DNA from: Spirosoma terrae
GTDB taxonomy: Bacteria > Bacteroidota > Bacteroidia > Cytophagales > Spirosomataceae
Direction of reading: 5' to 3'
Length of the DNA stretch: 64,000 nucleotides
Assembly: GCF_010435915.1 (NCBI RefSeq)
Contig: NZ_JAAFZH010000004.1
Span: 372,001 to 436,000 of the forward strand
Below the pieces are notes generated by a model, which did no database searches, was not told where the DNA came from, and worked only from the letters and a program-made list of their open reading frames with translations. The translations under genes and the position numbers were made by a program. Shown piece after piece: positions 35,968 through 44,621 of the stretch. Within the stretch, counting starts at the first letter, position 1; each line of letters begins with the position of its first letter.

Positions 35968-37731
35968 TTACATTGTAAACTCCAGCCTGAAAACGGTTCC
36001 TGTTAATGAATCATCCAGACCAGTTTGAAAAGAATATGTTCCCTCTAATTGAGCTACCTGAGACTGAATCAAGGTCATCCCGAACGATTTTTTCGGAACA
36101 ACCTCAACCTGCCCAGTATGATTGTCAGCATCCCTCCAATCACTTAAACCAGGACCATTGTCGGCCACGATAAGCAAAACGGCATGATCCTGTTTTTGAC
36201 AACGTATCATCAATAGAGGCTCGTCGACATAACTAAAAGCGTATTTACAGGCATTCGTTACTAATTCATTCACGATTAATCCCAGCGATATTGCTTTATC
36301 AGCAACCAGGCTAACCTCATCAATGGCGAATCGGGTAACTATGTTACCATAGCCAAATGCACGCAGGGAGTTTGTGGCCACTTCTTCCAGAAAATCGGCC
36401 AGTTTTACTTCAGCCAGTTCATCGCCATCATAGAGTCTACGATGCACTATGGCCATCGACTGCACCCGCAAGCGGCTTTCCTCAATGGCTCGTTTAGCGG
36501 CCGCGTCGGTGAGTCGTCGGGATTGTAGATTCAGCAAGCTTGATACGATTTGCAGATTATTCTTAACCCGGTGATTTTGTTCTTTAAGTAGTACTTCGTT
36601 CCGGCGACTGATCCGTTTGTTCCTACGATATAACTGAAAAAAAACGACACTCATCGACACTGCCATGACCAGCAGAGCCAACGTAGCAACGGTAAAGCGC
36701 TGGTGGGTCTGAATGGTTTCTTTTCGCAGAGACAACTCCCGTTTCTGTGTTTTGAGGAGCGCTTCTTTTTTCCCGGTTTCATACTCCACATTCAGCCGGG
36801 ATATGGCTCCTTTACGGTCTTCCAGCAAAATCAGGCGTTCCAGCTCGTGGAATTTTCGCAATCGCGCATAGGCTTTTTCCCATTGGCCGGTGGCCTCATA
36901 ATAGGCCGCAAATATTTGTTCAATGTTTAACCGATTGTCGTGTTCATTTAATCCGTTACTCGTGTATAAAGCTTCGGCATCGCAAAGCATTTGATAGGCC
37001 AAAGCAGGCTTATTGACCATCAGATAGGCCTCAGCCAAATGCGTCATAGCATTGACCCTGATGCCTATCTTCTGTTTTATACGCATCAACTCCAATGCTT
37101 TTTCAAGATAAGGAACAGCTTTCGGGTCGTTCAGTTTTGTGAGAAAACTACCCGCCTGCAGCTTTCCTTCTGCAATTCCCATTGTATCCTTTAGCTGGTA
37201 GCCCAGCCGTTCAACCTCTCGGTAACACGCTAAAATACTGTCGGCTTTGGCTGGGTTGGAAGGCCATTCGTTCTGCCACGCATCTTCATACAATTGGCCT
37301 AAAGCACCGTATGATCGCATTAGGCCTTCATCAGAATGCGCCTTTTTGAAGACATCGATCGATAAATTGATGTACCGTAAGGCATCGCGAACATCGTCCT
37401 GTTTCAGCTTTATTTCGCTCAGCCGAACATATAATCTACCCAATTCGAACGAGCTTTCTCGTGGTTCATGAATACTGAGCGATTTCAAAAAGTAGCGCTG
37501 CGCCATGCGATAATCGCCCGCAAACACATAGGTTTTACCGTAGAGATACCAGGCCTCAGCCAGCAAAAGAGAGTCGTTTCGTTGAAGAGCCAGCTGCTCC
37601 GCCGTGCGGGCATTCTGCAGCCTGTCGGCTTGTATTCGCATAGGAATACCCTGTTGACCATTGACCGTAAAGCTCAATAACAGCGCCAGGACCACAAACT
37701 GGTATCTGAAGAAACAAGTGTGTGGTAACAT
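35968..37731 (-). CDS. TPR-containing sensor histidine kinase (HisKA_2)
   Basis: Sensor kinase of 587 residues. It has a signal peptide (FVVLALLLSFTVNG), a periplasmic array of TPR-like helices (about 30-315), one membrane helix (FTVATLALLVMAVSMSVVFF), then a HisKA_2 dimerisation domain with H387 in EQNHRVKNNLQIVSSLLNLQ. The ATPase domain shows the N box NELVTNACKYAF, the G1 box VADNGPGL and GMTLIQSQVAQLEG. It senses an unknown signal through the TPR domain and phosphorylates the LytTR regulator encoded 5 bp downstream. Confidence 0.92.
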   Translation of the reverse strand: MLPHTCFFRYQFVVLALLLSFTVNGQQGIPMRIQADRLQNARTAEQLALQRNDSLLLAEAWYLYGKTYVFAGDYRMAQRYFLKSLSIHEPRESSFELGRLYVRLSEIKLKQDDVRDALRYINLSIDVFKKAHSDEGLMRSYGALGQLYEDAWQNEWPSNPAKADSILACYREVERLGYQLKDTMGIAEGKLQAGSFLTKLNDPKAVPYLEKALELMRIKQKIGIRVNAMTHLAEAYLMVNKPALAYQMLCDAEALYTSNGLNEHDNRLNIEQIFAAYYEATGQWEKAYARLRKFHELERLILLEDRKGAISRLNVEYETGKKEALLKTQKRELSLRKETIQTHQRFTVATLALLVMAVSMSVVFFQLYRRNKRISRRNEVLLKEQNHRVKNNLQIVSSLLNLQSRRLTDAAAKRAIEESRLRVQSMAIVHRRLYDGDELAEVKLADFLEEVATNSLRAFGYGNIVTRFAIDEVSLVADKAISLGLIVNELVTNACKYAFSYVDEPLLMIRCQKQDHAVLLIVADNGPGLSDWRDADNHTGQVEVVPKKSFGMTLIQSQVAQLEGTYSFQTGLDDSLTGTVFRLEFTM

Positions 37732-38161
37732 TGTGAAGAAGGTTGTAGCTAGCGGTTATTCATCAAAAATACAAAAGCAGAACTATTTTCTTAGAAGAAA
37801 AAAAGCCTGGTTTATAAGAAAAAATACGGTGTTTGTATGAAACATATTGACCGTAAAACTTTAATAAAGCAAGTTTGGGGTAGAAACTGCACAGGCTACT
37901 ACGTTCCTGTATCATTAGTAACCCATATGCCGCTTTCTGCTACTATCCATTTTCTATTTTCAGCTCATGATCCTAACTTTTATAACGATTAGATGGTTTA
38001 ACAAGCGTTTTCTGCGTTAGCCATTCGTATAAAAGTTACCTCTTACGAAAAAGGCTCCTGGCAAATCGGTTTTGTCAGGAGCCTTTTTCGTTGAATTCAC
38101 GTGCCAGATAACCCTGTTTATCCCATATTCGGCTAGGTAATTATCCAGTGGCTCACTAACG
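37732..38161. other. Intergenic region without gene
   Basis: A 430-bp gap between the kinase start and the end of the nicotinate phosphoribosyltransferase gene. Apart from the strong terminator hairpin at 38048-38088 I see no gene. The kinase promoter should lie in the left part, but no good TAnnTTTG box was found on the minus strand. Confidence 0.5.
38048..38088 (-). terminator. Strong bidirectional terminator hairpin
   Basis: AAAAAGGCTCCTG (38048-38060) pairs exactly with CAGGAGCCTTTTT (38076-38088). The 13-bp stem is flanked by A residues on one side and T residues on the other, so it can work in both directions. It lies 74 bp downstream of the leftward nicotinate phosphoribosyltransferase gene. 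Confidence 0.8.
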
Positions 38162-39646
38162 TCAACCTTCGCGTAATTTTAGTATCAGCTCCGTTTTCAT
38201 CTCGTGCAGGTTCTTTTCCAGCCCCACCGGATAAAGATGTGGATTAACAAATCGCTTCACACCTGGGTGTAAGCCAGCCAGTTGAGTCTGTACACGCTCA
38301 CGTATAGCGTGAATATCCTGGCTTTCGTACACCAGTTTACCGGACCGAAACACGGGTACCAGCAGATCTTCGTAAGGCTGATCGGCGTCGAATTTGCGAC
38401 GTTTGGTAAAATCCAGCGGGTCAATCATGGTGGCCTGCTGCTTTTCACTGGCGAACGAATTCTCATTATAGATCATATCCGCCAGAAAGCCCTGCTCATT
38501 CCGAAACCGTCGCACCTGCTGAATACCTGGAGTTGAGATTTTTATGGCCTGCTCTGACAGCTTCATTTTGTAATCCCACTCACCCAACGTAGCACTTACG
38601 GCCGAATCATGCTTCAGGGCAGCCAATTTGTATACACCGCCTAAAGCAGGTTGATCGAATGCCGTTACGAGTTTGGTTCCTACTCCCCAGATCGTGATTT
38701 TGGCCCCCTGTTGTTTTAAACTATTGATGATCGTTTCGTCAAGATCATTACTGGCAACGATAGACGTATCGGTAAAACCGGCCTCATCCAACAGTTTTCG
38801 GGCTTCGATGCTTAAGTAAGCCAGATCGCCCGAATCAAGCCTGATTGCCGCTAGTTTATAGCCTCTTTCTTTTAATTGATAGCCAGTTTTGATGGCGTTT
38901 CGAACCCCTTCGAGACTATCATACGTATCGACCAACAACGTAACATTATTGGGCAATACGTCTGCATAGGTCTGAAAGGCCTCTAACTCATTATCAAATG
39001 ACATGACCCAGCTATGCGCGTGTGTACCCCGCACCGGTATGCCATATAATTTCCCTGCCAGTACGTTCGACGTAGCGTCGCATCCACCAATATAAGCCGC
39101 CCGCGATGCTGTCATGCCTCCATCAACACCCTGCGCCCGGCGCAACCCGAATTCCAGCAACGTATCCTTTTCGACAACCAGCCTCAACCGAGCCGCTTTC
39201 GTTGCAATCAGCGATTCAAAATTGATCAGATTCAACAGCGGAGTTTCCAGTAGCTGGCACTGCAAAATTGGCCCGCGCACCCGCACCAACGGTTCATTCG
39301 GAAATACGACTGTTCCCTCCGGAATGGCTTCTATATCACAGGTTAATTTAAGGTTGGCCAAGTAGTCGAGAAAGGCTTCTTCAAATAACGGTTGCCCATC
39401 ATTACCGGTGAGCGATCGCAGATAACGTATATCCTTTTTAGATAGTTTAAAATTTTCGATGTAGCCTATTACGTTCGTCAGCCCGCAGGCAATCGTAAAT
39501 CCTCCGCCAAAAGGATGCTTTCGAAAATAAAGATTGAAAACAGATTCTTTTTCGGCTGTTCCAGATTTCCAGTACCCATAGGCCATTGTAACCTGGTATA
39601 GGTCTGTTAGTAAGCTTAGTGAGGTGTCGTAGAGTTTATTTGTCAT
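38162..39646 (-). CDS. pncB: Nicotinate phosphoribosyltransferase
   Basis: Cytoplasmic enzyme of 494 residues that makes nicotinate mononucleotide from nicotinate and phosphoribosyl pyrophosphate in NAD salvage. The N-terminal TDLYQVTMAYGYWKSG, the following FNLYFRKHPFGGGFTIACGL, the central EFGLRRAQGVDGG and GTHAHSWVMSF (with the phosphorylated His of this family), and RLDSGDLAYLS are diagnostic. Length agrees with the long, Gram-positive-like subgroup. A promoter-like element lies directly upstream. It is monocistronic with a strong terminator. Confidence 0.95.
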   Translation of the reverse strand: MTNKLYDTSLSLLTDLYQVTMAYGYWKSGTAEKESVFNLYFRKHPFGGGFTIACGLTNVIGYIENFKLSKKDIRYLRSLTGNDGQPLFEEAFLDYLANLKLTCDIEAIPEGTVVFPNEPLVRVRGPILQCQLLETPLLNLINFESLIATKAARLRLVVEKDTLLEFGLRRAQGVDGGMTASRAAYIGGCDATSNVLAGKLYGIPVRGTHAHSWVMSFDNELEAFQTYADVLPNNVTLLVDTYDSLEGVRNAIKTGYQLKERGYKLAAIRLDSGDLAYLSIEARKLLDEAGFTDTSIVASNDLDETIINSLKQQGAKITIWGVGTKLVTAFDQPALGGVYKLAALKHDSAVSATLGEWDYKMKLSEQAIKISTPGIQQVRRFRNEQGFLADMIYNENSFASEKQQATMIDPLDFTKRRKFDADQPYEDLLVPVFRSGKLVYESQDIHAIRERVQTQLAGLHPGVKRFVNPHLYPVGLEKNLHEMKTELILKLREG

Positions 39647-39650
39647 AACA

Positions 39651-39658
39651 CGAAAGTA
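39651..39658 (-). promoter_or_regulatory. -7-like box of nicotinate phosphoribosyltransferase gene
   Basis: On the minus strand TACTTTCG departs by one base from TAnnTTTG and lies only 5 bp upstream of the start codon, implying a very short leader if used. An A/T-rich stretch stands in for the -33 region. Confidence 0.3.
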
Positions 39659-39795
39659 GCATTCTGTAACTTTCCTAAAAATTTTTATTCATGCTTAACA
39701 AATTAAGTGTAAATTGGTCTGATATTTGTGCGGGGCACTTTTATCAATTGTTACTCCGTATGAATTACTAATTCTACCGCTTACATTTACCATCC

Positions 39796-41247
39796 ATGCA
39801 GAAGTTAAGCCTCTCTCAGTCGCTTCAGCAGAAATTGTCTCCTCAACAGATTCAATTTATCAAACTGCTGCAAATCCCAACTGCCGAGCTAGATACGCGT
39901 ATTGAGGAAGAGCTAGAAATTAATCCAGCCCTGGAAGAAGGGATGGATGAAGAGTTTGACCAGAAGGAAGAAGACCCGTTTGCCGACGAGTTCGACGATG
40001 ACTATAAGGACCATAACGACGACCTTGACATTGATACGTATCTTCAAAATGAAGACTACAATGGCTACAAAATGCAGGGTGATGGTAATTACGGCGACGA
40101 AGATCGGGAAATGCCACTGGCCACCAGCTCTTCACTTCTCGATTCGTTACTACAACAATTTGGCTACCTGCAGTTAACTGAGCATCAACGCATCATTGGC
40201 CTGCAGCTCATCGGAAGTATTGAAGCCGACGGCTATATCAGACGCTCCTTACAAGCGATAGCCAACGATCTGGCTTTCTCTCAAAACGTATTTACGGATA
40301 CTGAAGAACTGGAAGAAGTTCTTCATAAGATTCAAACGTTTGATCCTCCTGGCATCGCGGCCCGTTCACTGCAGGAATGCCTGCTCCTGCAACTTCGTCG
40401 TAAAGATCTCTCCGACCCTTACGTTATTCTAGCCATTCGTATTACGGAAGAATTCTTTGAAGAATTTTCTAAAAAGCACTTTGACAAAATCCAAAGGCGA
40501 CTGAATGTCAGCGACGAATCGCTCAAGAAAGTAATTGATATCATTATCAAACTGAACCCCAAACCAGGGTCCGTCGAGAGCGAAGCGGGTACGGTTCAGT
40601 ACCTGATTCCTGATTTTATCCTTACCAACAATAATAGCAAGCTCGATTTAACGCTGAATTCAAAAAATGCTCCTGAGCTACGGATCAGTCGGTCTTTTGC
40701 CGATATGCTTGATACGTATGACAAGAGCAGTAAGCAGAATAAATCACTAAAAGAAACGGTTTCATTCGTCAAACAGAAGCTCGATGCCGCCAAATGGTTT
40801 ATCGATGCAATCAAGCAACGGCAGCAAACGCTACTGAAGACCATGAATGCCATTGTTCGATTTCAGTACGATTTCTTTCTGACTGGCGATGAGTCGAAGT
40901 TACGACCCATGATTCTGAAAGATATTGCCAGTCTGATCGATATGGACGTATCGACCGTATCGAGGGTAGCCAATAGCAAATCTGTCCAGACGGAGTTTGG
41001 TATTTATCCATTAAAATACTTTTTCTCGGAAGGTATCGCTACCGATTCGGGCGAGGACGTCAGTAGTCGCGAAGTCAAGAACATCCTGAAAGATCTGATC
41101 GACAACGAACCCAAACTGAATCCCCTCTCCGATGATAAACTGGAAAAAATCCTGAACGATCGTGGCTACAACATTGCCCGTCGCACGGTAGCCAAATACC
41201 GCGAACAGCTCAATATTCCTGTAGCCAGGCTCCGGAAACAATTATAG
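39796..41247 (+). CDS. rpoN: RNA polymerase sigma-54 factor
   Basis: Alternative sigma factor of 483 residues. Region I is the Gln/Leu-rich start LSQSLQQKLSPQQIQFIKLLQ. An acidic region II follows (about 45-95, many Asp and Glu). The core-binding and helix-turn-helix domains are RPMILKDIASLIDMDVSTVSRVANSKSVQT with the typical continuation FGIYPLKYFFSEG. The RpoN box is seen near the end as ARRTVAKYR, which reads the -24 promoter element. It needs AAA+ activators, none of which lie in this window. It is the housekeeping copy in sequence quality, on its own transcript. Confidence 0.97.
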   Translation: MQKLSLSQSLQQKLSPQQIQFIKLLQIPTAELDTRIEEELEINPALEEGMDEEFDQKEEDPFADEFDDDYKDHNDDLDIDTYLQNEDYNGYKMQGDGNYGDEDREMPLATSSSLLDSLLQQFGYLQLTEHQRIIGLQLIGSIEADGYIRRSLQAIANDLAFSQNVFTDTEELEEVLHKIQTFDPPGIAARSLQECLLLQLRRKDLSDPYVILAIRITEEFFEEFSKKHFDKIQRRLNVSDESLKKVIDIIIKLNPKPGSVESEAGTVQYLIPDFILTNNNSKLDLTLNSKNAPELRISRSFADMLDTYDKSSKQNKSLKETVSFVKQKLDAAKWFIDAIKQRQQTLLKTMNAIVRFQYDFFLTGDESKLRPMILKDIASLIDMDVSTVSRVANSKSVQTEFGIYPLKYFFSEGIATDSGEDVSSREVKNILKDLIDNEPKLNPLSDDKLEKILNDRGYNIARRTVAKYREQLNIPVARLRKQL

Positions 41248-41298
41248 TCCATAGTCAACTGCTCTAGGGTTTTTGGTATATGGTACGATAGCATTTGC

Positions 41299-41306
41299 TA
41301 CTTTTG
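41299..41306 (+). promoter_or_regulatory. Bacteroidota -7 box (TACTTTTG)
   Basis: TACTTTTG fits TAnnTTTG and lies 68 bp upstream of the membrane protein gene at 41374. A TTTG at 41272-41275 is 23 bp away, slightly further than usual for the -33 element. Confidence 0.4.
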
Positions 41307-41373
41307 CGGAGCGCTTTTGTATCATTGTACCACAACCACAGACAGTTGGTTCAGGTCTTAACAATACTATTCG

Positions 41374-42012
41374 TTGAACACGTCGTTTGCCCGTTTTCTT
41401 TCAGTCGTATTCCATCCGTTGCTAATGCCGACACTTCTATTCGGCATTTTGTTATTTCTGGCTCCCGCTGTTTTAAATGTTGAAGCGTTTACCCCAACGC
41501 TACGTTTAAGTCTGCTCACACTTATTTTTATTGGCACGTTTGGAGTTCCTTCCTTACTCATCTATTATCTGTATCGGAGCGGTTACGTTAAAAGCCTGCA
41601 AATGGAAGAACTGGCCGACCGCCGGATTCCGTATTTTCTAACGGCTCTAGTCTACACGGGCGTAACGTTTCTATTTGCTTTTCGTATGGAAGGTATCTCT
41701 ACGTTAGCGCCAGAAATTGGGGTGTTGTTAGGCAGCATATCGTTATCGATTCTTTCGGTTGGTCTAATCAGTCTATATTGGCAAATCAGCGCCCATAGTG
41801 TCGGTATTAGTGGTGTTATTGGTGCCATTGCTGCCATTATTGTTAAATTCGGTGAAACCGATCTTATGCTGGTACTAGCTCTGCTGATCATATTAGCCGG
41901 ATTGGTTGCCAGCGCACGTCTCCAACTCAATGCCCACAACCCGGCTCAGATAAGTGCAGGATTTGCTGTAGGCCTCCTTATTAGTGTAGCTTCGGTTATC
42001 TGGTTAGTATAA
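41374..42012 (+). CDS. Integral membrane protein, unknown
   Basis: Membrane protein of 212 residues with about six to seven hydrophobic helices and few charged residues. The start is a TTG; no ATG fits better. The first helix follows SFARFLSVVFHPLLMPTLLF. A short charged loop SGYVKSLQMEELADRRIPYF is the most conserved-looking part and may face the cytoplasm. A PAP2-phosphatase-like topology is possible (HPLLMP, GHxxG-like ISAHSVGISG in the fifth helix), but the phosphatase motifs are incomplete. Function unknown. Confidence 0.7.
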   Translation: MNTSFARFLSVVFHPLLMPTLLFGILLFLAPAVLNVEAFTPTLRLSLLTLIFIGTFGVPSLLIYYLYRSGYVKSLQMEELADRRIPYFLTALVYTGVTFLFAFRMEGISTLAPEIGVLLGSISLSILSVGLISLYWQISAHSVGISGVIGAIAAIIVKFGETDLMLVLALLIILAGLVASARLQLNAHNPAQISAGFAVGLLISVASVIWLV

Positions 42013-42127
42013 CACAGGCTATTTTACGCTCTCTACTATAGAATGGCGAGCTATATCGTTGTCTATTTGGGTAGTTTCTGTATAATTCGTATGCTTGCAT
42101 ACTATTTTCCAGAAACTTAATCTGATC

Positions 42128-42925
42128 ATGTACGAGAACCTTTTGTATGCGGTGACGGACGGTGTGTGTCGTATCACTCTAAATCGACCACAGGTTTATC
42201 ATGCGCTTAGCGCAGCACTTATTCAGGAAATTACCAGTGCCATTGACGACGCGGGCAATGACTCAACGGTCCGGGTAGTTGTCATAACCGGCGCAGGTGA
42301 CAAGGCTTTTTGTTCAGGAGCCGATTTGAAAGAAGGGTTTACCAAGGTCTCTACGCTGGGCGGCCAGTTGAACCTGGGTGACTCATTGCGCGAAACCTAC
42401 AATCCTATGATCAAGGCTATGCGACAGTTGCCTAAACCAATCATTGGACGTATTAACGGGTTGGCTGCTGGTGCCGGTTGTTCGCTTGCTCTTGCCTGCG
42501 ACGTTGTCGTGTGTGCTGACGACGCCTATTTCAGCCAAATCTTTGTAAACATTGGGTTGATGCCCGATGCAGGTTCTACTTTTTTTCTCCCGCGCCTGAT
42601 TGGACCTCAACGAGCGTTCGAACTCTGTAGTACAGGTCGACGTGTATATGGTCCTGAAGCAGCCCAGTTGGGCTTAGTATCCCGTTCCGTTCCAGTTTCG
42701 GAATTGGATCAGGTAGTAGACGAACTGGTAGCCTACTACGTAACAGCCCCTACCCTTGCTATAGGTCTGATGAAAAAAGTTTTAAATAAATCGTTCTATT
42801 CAGACCTCGACCAACAATTAAAGCAAGAAGCTGATAATCAAAACGTATTAGGCCGTTCTTCCGACACGATGGAAGGAATTAGTGCCTTCCTGATGAAACG
42901 ACAGGCAAATTTTTCTGGAAAATAA
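42128..42925 (+). CDS. Enoyl-CoA hydratase/isomerase family protein
   Basis: Crotonase-fold protein of 265 residues from the ATG at 42128; an upstream TTG is less likely. The oxyanion-hole motifs are GAGDKAFCSGADLKEG and LAAGAGCSLALACDVVV, and the MPDAGSTFFLPRLIG stretch precedes the helix that holds the usual catalytic residue. In place of the second catalytic Glu of classical hydratase there is Asp-Ala-Gly, as in PaaG-like isomerases, so it may be 2-(1,2-epoxy)phenylacetyl-CoA isomerase or a related enzyme. It lies alone just before the tRNA-Arg gene. Confidence 0.88.
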   Translation: MYENLLYAVTDGVCRITLNRPQVYHALSAALIQEITSAIDDAGNDSTVRVVVITGAGDKAFCSGADLKEGFTKVSTLGGQLNLGDSLRETYNPMIKAMRQLPKPIIGRINGLAAGAGCSLALACDVVVCADDAYFSQIFVNIGLMPDAGSTFFLPRLIGPQRAFELCSTGRRVYGPEAAQLGLVSRSVPVSELDQVVDELVAYYVTAPTLAIGLMKKVLNKSFYSDLDQQLKQEADNQNVLGRSSDTMEGISAFLMKRQANFSGK

Positions 42926-42926
42926 C

Positions 42927-42957
42927 TTGACAAAGCTATTTCCTCTAACTACTTTTG
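42927..42957 (+). promoter_or_regulatory. Promoter of tRNA-Arg
   Basis: TTG (42927-42929), a 20-bp spacer and TACTTTTG (42950-42957) give an ideal Bacteroidota promoter. Transcription would start a few bases downstream, about 27 bp before the mature tRNA 5' end. Confidence 0.75.
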
Positions 42958-42990
42958 CACTCCCAACAACGGGAAACGCACATAGCGAAA

Positions 42991-43064
42991 GCATTCGTAG
43001 CTCAATTGGATAGAGCACCTGACTACGGATCAGGAGGTTTGGGGTTCGAATCCCTACGAGTGCA
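42991..43064 (+). tRNA. tRNA-Arg(ACG)
   Basis: A complete 74-nt cloverleaf: acceptor GCATTCG with CGAGTGC, D stem GCTC/GAGC with a normal GG-containing loop AATTGGATA, anticodon stem CCTGA/TCAGG around loop CTACGGA (anticodon ACG, read as ICG after deamination), and T loop TTCGAAT. The discriminator is A and CCA is not encoded. The gene-dense one-strand block begins right after it, so its 3' half is the likely attachment site of the element. Confidence 0.95.
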
Positions 43065-43085
43065 CTGGTCAACAGACTGAAAATC

Positions 43086-43125
43086 AAGGGTTTACGGAGT
43101 TTATAAAAACCGTGGACCCTTTTTA
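43086..43125 (+). terminator. Intrinsic terminator after tRNA-Arg
   Basis: AAGGGTTTACGG (43086-43097) pairs with CCGTGGACCCTT (43110-43121) through 12 base pairs including two G-U wobbles, followed by a T tract. It ends the tRNA transcript and separates it from the phage-like block. Confidence 0.75.
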
Positions 43126-43277
43126 GTTTCTACATAGTTTATAAAGTACCGATTACCTGGTAGTCTGATGGCCTTGAAGATACGGGGCCTTCCAGTTTCT
43201 ACCACAACTGCCCCGGGCACTCTGCCTGGAATTTATTTTACGGTCCTGGATTCCCGGGACCTGACTTCTCCTTCTTT

Positions 43278-43901
43278 ATGGCACATGAAGCGAAACCCGT
43301 CCCTGGGTTACGTCTGCCCACCCCTACCAAGAAACGCGTAGCTCTCCTTGGTAATGCCGGCAGTATTGCTTCCCTATCGGCTCACCTAGGGCACAACACC
43401 TACTTTAAGCCAGAATCCGTTCTCAAACTCAAGGAAAACGTCCTACTGATCGATATATCCGGCTCCATGGACTCTCAGGTCAATGGTAAACGGAAGATCG
43501 ACATCGTCCGGGAAATGCTCGGTATCATCGAATTTGATCCCCGTCTCTGGTCCTACCTAGTTTTCTCCGACAACTACCACGTCCTGCCCACAGTCAAAAA
43601 CCTACCCGATCCCAACGGAGGTACCCAATTACACCGGCCCCTGGAAGCCCTTAAACCAACCAATCCAAAACAGATCCTTGTTATTTCGGACGGAATGCCC
43701 GATAATGCCAGTTCATGTCTGAAGGCCGCCCGCAACCTATCCGGGGTCATTAGTGTCTTCTACGTCGGACCCGAAGACGACAAGATTGGCCGTGAGTTTC
43801 TCGAAAAACTAGCACTCGCTAACCGGGGTAAGATCATCCACGTCAATCTGAAACAATCCCTCCAGCATCTGGCTGCCGGGTTCCGCTACCTCCTTCGGTA
43901 A
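43278..43901 (+). CDS. von Willebrand factor A domain protein
   Basis: Protein of 207 residues, first gene of the one-strand block. A vWA fold is indicated by a complete metal-ion-dependent adhesion site: D59-x-S61-x-S63 in LLIDISGSMDS, T116 in NGGTQLHRP and D138 in LVISDGMPDN, with alternating strands and helices between. Such domains bind protein partners through a divalent cation. The N-terminal 50 residues are basic and not recognised. No signal peptide or membrane helix, so intracellular. In a phage-like context it may be a chaperone-linked or takeover factor; the role is unknown. Confidence 0.8.
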   Translation: MAHEAKPVPGLRLPTPTKKRVALLGNAGSIASLSAHLGHNTYFKPESVLKLKENVLLIDISGSMDSQVNGKRKIDIVREMLGIIEFDPRLWSYLVFSDNYHVLPTVKNLPDPNGGTQLHRPLEALKPTNPKQILVISDGMPDNASSCLKAARNLSGVISVFYVGPEDDKIGREFLEKLALANRGKIIHVNLKQSLQHLAAGFRYLLR

Positions 43902-43940
43902 TCCTACCGGTATAAACCAGAGTATAAACCAACCCTATTT

Positions 43941-44117
43941 ATGATCAATACCCAAGTACCGGCATTCAAGATCGAATTGCGTCAACTTATGGATAAGTAT
44001 CAAATTCCAAATGGGGTTTTTAGTTGCCCTTGTACTGATACGGAAAACCCTCCTAAAGTGATTGATGGTGAACCTATAGGAAACACATTGGTACTAATGA
44101 TGAACCCTAATGAATAA
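43941..44117 (+). CDS. Small protein, paralogue of 44388 gene
   Basis: Unknown protein of 58 residues. The segment ELRQLMDKYQIPNGVFS resembles ELWVLLDKYQIREAVFA in the protein encoded at 44388, and both end their resemblance with a strand (LVLMMN versus LFLMTG). It has a CPC pair at residues 30-32 of unknown meaning. It is followed after 3 bp by the gene at 44121, whose own paralogue follows the 44388 gene, so a two-gene unit has been duplicated. Function unknown. Confidence 0.6.
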   Translation: MINTQVPAFKIELRQLMDKYQIPNGVFSCPCTDTENPPKVIDGEPIGNTLVLMMNPNE

Positions 44118-44120
44118 ATT

Positions 44121-44381
44121 ATGAGCCCAGAAAATCAACGGGAACTCGATAACCTGATTGATCGTGTCAGTTCTCATCATATTTATTTTGAGGGGGATGT
44201 AGCTAATGCCCCCCTGGTTTCTAAGTTACCAGCAGCCCTTCAGGACCGGATAAGCCACATTAACGAACTACTGAAAGAGGTATGCACTGAACTACACGAG
44301 CTTGAAGAACTCCCTAAACGTGTTAAGACCCGACATTGCGTTCGATTTATCTTTCGATGGTTCACCACATCCAGAAAATAA
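44121..44381 (+). CDS. Small helical protein, paralogue of 44622 gene
   Basis: Unknown protein of 86 residues, mostly helical. The part LIDRVSSHHIYFEGD and later INELLKEVCTELHELE parallels LMDRASIVSHTFDGF and ASDLLGELYIQLGNI of the protein encoded at 44622. The C-terminus is strongly basic (KRVKTRHCVRFIFRW), which the paralogue lacks. It lies 3 bp after its upstream neighbour. Function unknown. Confidence 0.6.
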   Translation: MSPENQRELDNLIDRVSSHHIYFEGDVANAPLVSKLPAALQDRISHINELLKEVCTELHELEELPKRVKTRHCVRFIFRWFTTSRK

Positions 44382-44387
44382 CAAACT

Positions 44388-44618
44388 ATGACGGTTGATC
44401 AAAAAGAGGATCTGCAGAAAGAACTTTGGGTTCTACTGGACAAATACCAGATTCGAGAAGCTGTTTTTGCTGCCAGAATATTGGAAAATGGTGAATTGTT
44501 CTTAATGACCGGTGGACAACCACATAGCCAAAATACAGTGGCAGCTCTAACCAGTAAAATGAGTGAGCACGCCAAATTAACCACAATTGCCCTGATTGCT
44601 AACCCCCGAAACCTATAA
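44388..44618 (+). CDS. Small protein, paralogue of 43941 gene
   Basis: Unknown protein of 76 residues. After the helix LQKELWVLLDKYQIREAVF come two strands (AARILENGELFLMTGG) and a helix containing TVAALTSKMSEHAKL. This looks like a small alpha/beta fold. The first half resembles the protein encoded at 43941. It begins 6 bp after the preceding stop and is followed 3 bp later by the gene at 44622. Function unknown. Confidence 0.6.
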   Translation: MTVDQKEDLQKELWVLLDKYQIREAVFAARILENGELFLMTGGQPHSQNTVAALTSKMSEHAKLTTIALIANPRNL

Positions 44619-44621
44619 ACC

